DNA of 9,009 bases from a bacterium (GTDB lineage Bacteria; Zhuqueibacterota; Zhuqueibacteria; Thermofontimicrobiales; Thermofontimicrobiaceae), in assembly GCA_011046315.1 (NCBI GenBank), contig DSAU01000409.1, positions 1-9,009 on the forward strand, in the 5' to 3' direction. The translations under genes were made by a program, and so were the position numbers. The notes below the pieces were generated by a model that saw only the letters and a list, made by a program, of their open reading frames with translations, had not been told where the DNA came from and searched no databases. Numbering within the stretch: position 1 is the first letter of the stretch; each line of letters begins with the position of its first letter. Shown here piece after piece: positions 7,307 to 9,009 of this stretch.

Positions 7307-8389
7307 ATGAAACGCAACTACTACATTTTCACGCCGGGCCGCCTGCGCCGGCGGCAGAACACGATCTATTTTGAAGCCATGGCTGGCGATCCCCATGGGC
7401 CGATGGAATTTTCCGAGCATGAGGATTTTGAGCTGTGGGATGATTTTGAAGCTGAAACCGATGACAAAGACCGAATCCAGCGAAAGCCGATTCCGATCGA
7501 GGACGTGGAAGCGTTCTATTGTTTTGGAGAAATCTCTTTTAACAGCAAATTTCTCAATTTCCTGTCCCAGGCCAAAATAGCGTTGCATCTGTTCAACTAT
7601 TACGGCTATTACAGCGGGAGTTATTATCCCAGAGAATATCTGATTTCGGGATTTCTGACTGTGCATCAGGTTCAACATTATCTGGACGAAGGGAAGCGTC
7701 TGGCGCTGGCAAAGGAGTTTGTTTCCACAGCGGTGGACAATCTGCTGCGCAATTTGAAATATTACAAATCCCGAAAAGAAGGGGTGGATGCCTGGGCAGA
7801 TACTATCGAGGGCAACATTGTTGATATGAACAGCATTAACACGATAGCTGAATTAATGGGCTACGAAGGCAGAATGCGTGAGGCATATTACCGCAGCTTC
7901 GGACAGATTCTGGACATCGAGCTGGAATTTACAAAGCGGGTCCGCCGTCCGCCAGATAATATGATCAATGCCTTGATTTCATTCGGCAACGCCATGGTGT
8001 ACACCACCTGTCTGAGCGAAATTTACCGAACCCAGCTCAACCCGACCATCAGCTTTTTGCATGAACCCGGGGAGCGACGCTTCTCGCTGAGCCTTGATCT
8101 GGCAGAGGTTTTCAAGCCGTTGCTGGCTGACCGCGCTATTTTTAAATTACTCAACACCAAAATGCTCACTGAAAAGGATTTTGATAAAAATTTGAACCGC
8201 TGTTATCTGGAAGAAAAGGGCAGAAAGGTCTTTGTCAAGGAGTTTGATGAGCGCTTGAAGACAACCATTCAACATCGCAAACTGAACCGGAAAGTATCTT
8301 ACCGCCAACTGATCCGATTAAAATGTTATAAACTGATCAAGCACTTAACCGGTGAACAGCGGTATAAGGGTTTTCGAGCCTGGTGGTAG
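7307..8389 (+). CDS. cas1: Cas1, CRISPR integrase
   Basis: Metal-dependent integrase that, as a complex with Cas2, inserts new spacers at the leader end of the array. The 360 aa protein starts with MKRNYYIFTPGRLRRR and continues with KPIPIEDVEAFYCFGEISFNS, typical of the N-terminal beta domain of I-B/III-A-type Cas1. The helical catalytic domain has E187 in ELMGYEGRMREAYY, H252 in SFLHEPGERR, and D264/E267 in SLDLAEVF, so the metal site is complete. Residues 34-55 form an insertion in which 12 of 22 residues are Asp or Glu, between the usual beta strands. No Shine-Dalgarno site precedes the ATG, which is 6 nt after the csm6 stop, unlike the other genes. Translation may rely on coupling with csm6. 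No reverse transcriptase or nuclease is fused to it. Confidence 0.97.
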   Translation: MKRNYYIFTPGRLRRRQNTIYFEAMAGDPHGPMEFSEHEDFELWDDFEAETDDKDRIQRKPIPIEDVEAFYCFGEISFNSKFLNFLSQAKIALHLFNYYGYYSGSYYPREYLISGFLTVHQVQHYLDEGKRLALAKEFVSTAVDNLLRNLKYYKSRKEGVDAWADTIEGNIVDMNSINTIAELMGYEGRMREAYYRSFGQILDIELEFTKRVRRPPDNMINALISFGNAMVYTTCLSEIYRTQLNPTISFLHEPGERRFSLSLDLAEVFKPLLADRAIFKLLNTKMLTEKDFDKNLNRCYLEEKGRKVFVKEFDERLKTTIQHRKLNRKVSYRQLIRLKCYKLIKHLTGEQRYKGFRAWW

Positions 8390-8422
8390 TTTGCGGAATT
8401 TTATCATTTACAAAGCCCAAAA

Positions 8423-8427
8423 AGGGA
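8423..8427 (+). promoter_or_regulatory. Ribosome binding site fixing the cas2 start
   Basis: AGGGA lies 8 nt before the ATG at 8436. It supports that start over an upstream in-frame ATG at 8352 inside cas1. Confidence 0.6.
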
Positions 8428-8435
8428 TAAAAAAA

Positions 8436-8699
8436 ATGTACATCATAATCGTTTACGACGTCGAGCAAAAGCGGGTGGCGAAAGTGTGCAAATTTTTAAG
8501 GCGCTTTTTGAATTGGGTGCAGAATTCAGTTTTTGAGGGCGATGTCTCCCAGGCCAAATTAAAGGAAATAAAGATGGGGCTGAAAAAGCTCATCAATAAA
8601 GATAAGGACTCAATTTTATTTTATCAGTTAAGAGACCAGAAATACGTAGATCGTCAAATCATGGGACAGGACAAAAACCCGACAGACACAATTATTTAA
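8436..8699 (+). CDS. cas2: Cas2, structural partner of Cas1 in spacer acquisition
   Basis: Small ferredoxin-fold protein that dimerises and bridges two Cas1 dimers during spacer integration. The 87 aa product begins MYIIIVYDVEQKRVAKV, with the conserved Asp D8 after the first beta strand, followed by FLRRFLNWVQNSVFEGDVS, the usual second strand with its QNSVFEG sequence. The length is normal for Cas2. The open frame extends back to an ATG at 8352, but the 28 extra residues do not resemble Cas2 and would overlap cas1 by 38 bp, whereas the ATG at 8436 has a good ribosome binding site. A 46 bp AT-rich gap separates it from cas1. It is the last gene before the leader and array. Confidence 0.96.
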   Translation: MYIIIVYDVEQKRVAKVCKFLRRFLNWVQNSVFEGDVSQAKLKEIKMGLKKLINKDKDSILFYQLRDQKYVDRQIMGQDKNPTDTII

Positions 8700-8825
8700 T
8701 AAGAATGAGGCGAATCCCAAAAAAGTCGTCATACCCCCTTATAAATAGCGTAATCACCGGTTGACGATTATTTTTGTTGATTTTTACCCGATAAATTCTT
8801 ATTTTTTAGGGCGATTTTGGTGGGG
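8700..8825 (+). promoter_or_regulatory. CRISPR leader
   Basis: This is a 126 bp non-coding stretch between the cas2 stop and the first repeat, AT-rich with several T tracts, as leaders are. It should hold the array promoter and the Cas1-Cas2 integration signals. A TTGACG at 8761-8766 resembles a -35 box, and another candidate, TTGTTG, lies at 8775-8780, but no convincing -10 partner stands out. A 6-bp inverted pair, TCGTCA (8726-8731) and TGACGA (8762-8767), brackets about 30 nt. No clear rho-independent terminator for the cas operon was seen here. The repeat polarity (ATTGAAAT at the 3' end) places the leader on this side. Confidence 0.75.
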
Positions 8826-9009
8826 GTTTTAATCGGACTATTGTAGGATTGAAATTGATGAGGACTTGCTGCGAGACATATGCCTCGCTTCTGGTTTTAA
8901 TCGGACTATTGTAGGATTGAAATGTCTACCCAAGGATGGTCACCAGAGATGTCACTAAGTTTTAATCGGACTATTGTAGGATTGAAATGTTGCTGGTTTT
9001 GTTTTATCC
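8826..9009 (+). CRISPR. Type III-A CRISPR array, first three repeats, continuing past the window
   Basis: Three identical 30-nt repeats lie at 8826-8855, 8894-8923 and 8959-8988. Each begins GTTTTAATCG and ends GGATTGAAAT. Spacer 1 is 8856-8893 (38 nt), spacer 2 is 8924-8958 (35 nt), and spacer 3 starts at 8989 and is cut at the edge after 21 nt. The first two repeats are also preceded by G, so the boundary could be one base further left for them. The GTTTT start and ATTGAAA-type end are characteristic of I-B/III-A repeats transcribed on this strand, and give a predicted 8-nt crRNA tag of ATTGAAAT. The repeat has only a weak fold: CTA/TAG with a TTG loop, then AATC/GATT after a GGA bulge. Identical repeats and the leader position suggest recently acquired spacers. 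The full array length is unknown. Confidence 0.97.
8871..8888. repeat. Near-palindrome inside spacer 1
   Basis: GCGAGACATATGCCTCGC matches its own reverse complement at 16 of 18 positions. The arms GCGAG and CTCGC flank a central CATATG. It lies wholly inside the first spacer, so it probably reflects a dyad in the source DNA, such as an operator or hairpin of a phage or plasmid. Confidence 0.7.

Noticed and set aside
7289..7678. Open frame of 129 codons on the minus strand across the csm6-cas1 junction
   Set aside because: It is antisense to the conserved Cas1 N-terminus, with no recognisable protein features.
8352..8435. Longer cas2 starting at the ATG at 8352
   Set aside because: The extra 28 residues do not look like Cas2 and overlap cas1, whereas the ATG at 8436 starts the canonical MYIIIVYD strand and has AGGGA 8 nt upstream.
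9001..9009. GTTTTATCC at the window end as the start of a fourth repeat
   Set aside because: It departs from the repeat after GTTTTA and would leave a spacer of only 12 nt, against 38 and 35 for the others. It is better read as part of spacer 3.

Overview
The window is an almost complete type III-A (Csm) CRISPR-Cas locus. All genes lie on the + strand and run head to tail: cas10/csm1, csm2, csm3, csm4, csm5, a csm6-family CARF-HEPN effector, cas1 and cas2. They are followed by a short leader and the first three repeats of a CRISPR array that continues past the right edge. No transposon, tRNA, rRNA or unrelated gene was seen.

Layout. Positions 34-7300 hold the interference and signalling module. 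The genes there are packed tightly, with a 29 bp gap at most and overlaps of 4 to 14 bp, and nearly every start has a good Shine-Dalgarno site, so they probably form one transcript. Positions 7307-8699 hold the adaptation module (cas1, cas2). Its boundary differs: cas1 has no evident Shine-Dalgarno site. Positions 8700-8825 are an AT-rich leader, and from 8826 the array has 30-nt identical repeats with spacers of 38 and 35 nt and a third cut by the window edge.

How the parts work together, from family knowledge. Csm2-Csm5 with Cas10 form a crRNA-guided complex. Csm3 subunits form the backbone and cut target RNA. Cas10 has an intact HD motif, predicted to cut ssDNA, and an intact GGDD palm, predicted to make cyclic oligoadenylate. 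The Csm6-type protein senses that messenger through its CARF domain and degrades RNA through its HEPN domain. Cas1-Cas2 add new spacers at the leader end of the array. All key catalytic residues I could check are present, so the locus looks functional. The expected crRNA-processing enzyme Cas6 is not in the window and must lie upstream or elsewhere, or be replaced by another nuclease.

Organism. This is a bacterium with moderate GC (judged by eye, not counted) and strong use of GGAGG-type ribosome binding sites. That argues against typical Bacteroidetes, which mostly lack such sites. I cannot name a lineage with confidence. This is a known class of system. The less ordinary details are a highly acidic insertion in Cas1, the missing cas6, a basic N-terminal extension on Csm2 and a near-palindromic first spacer.
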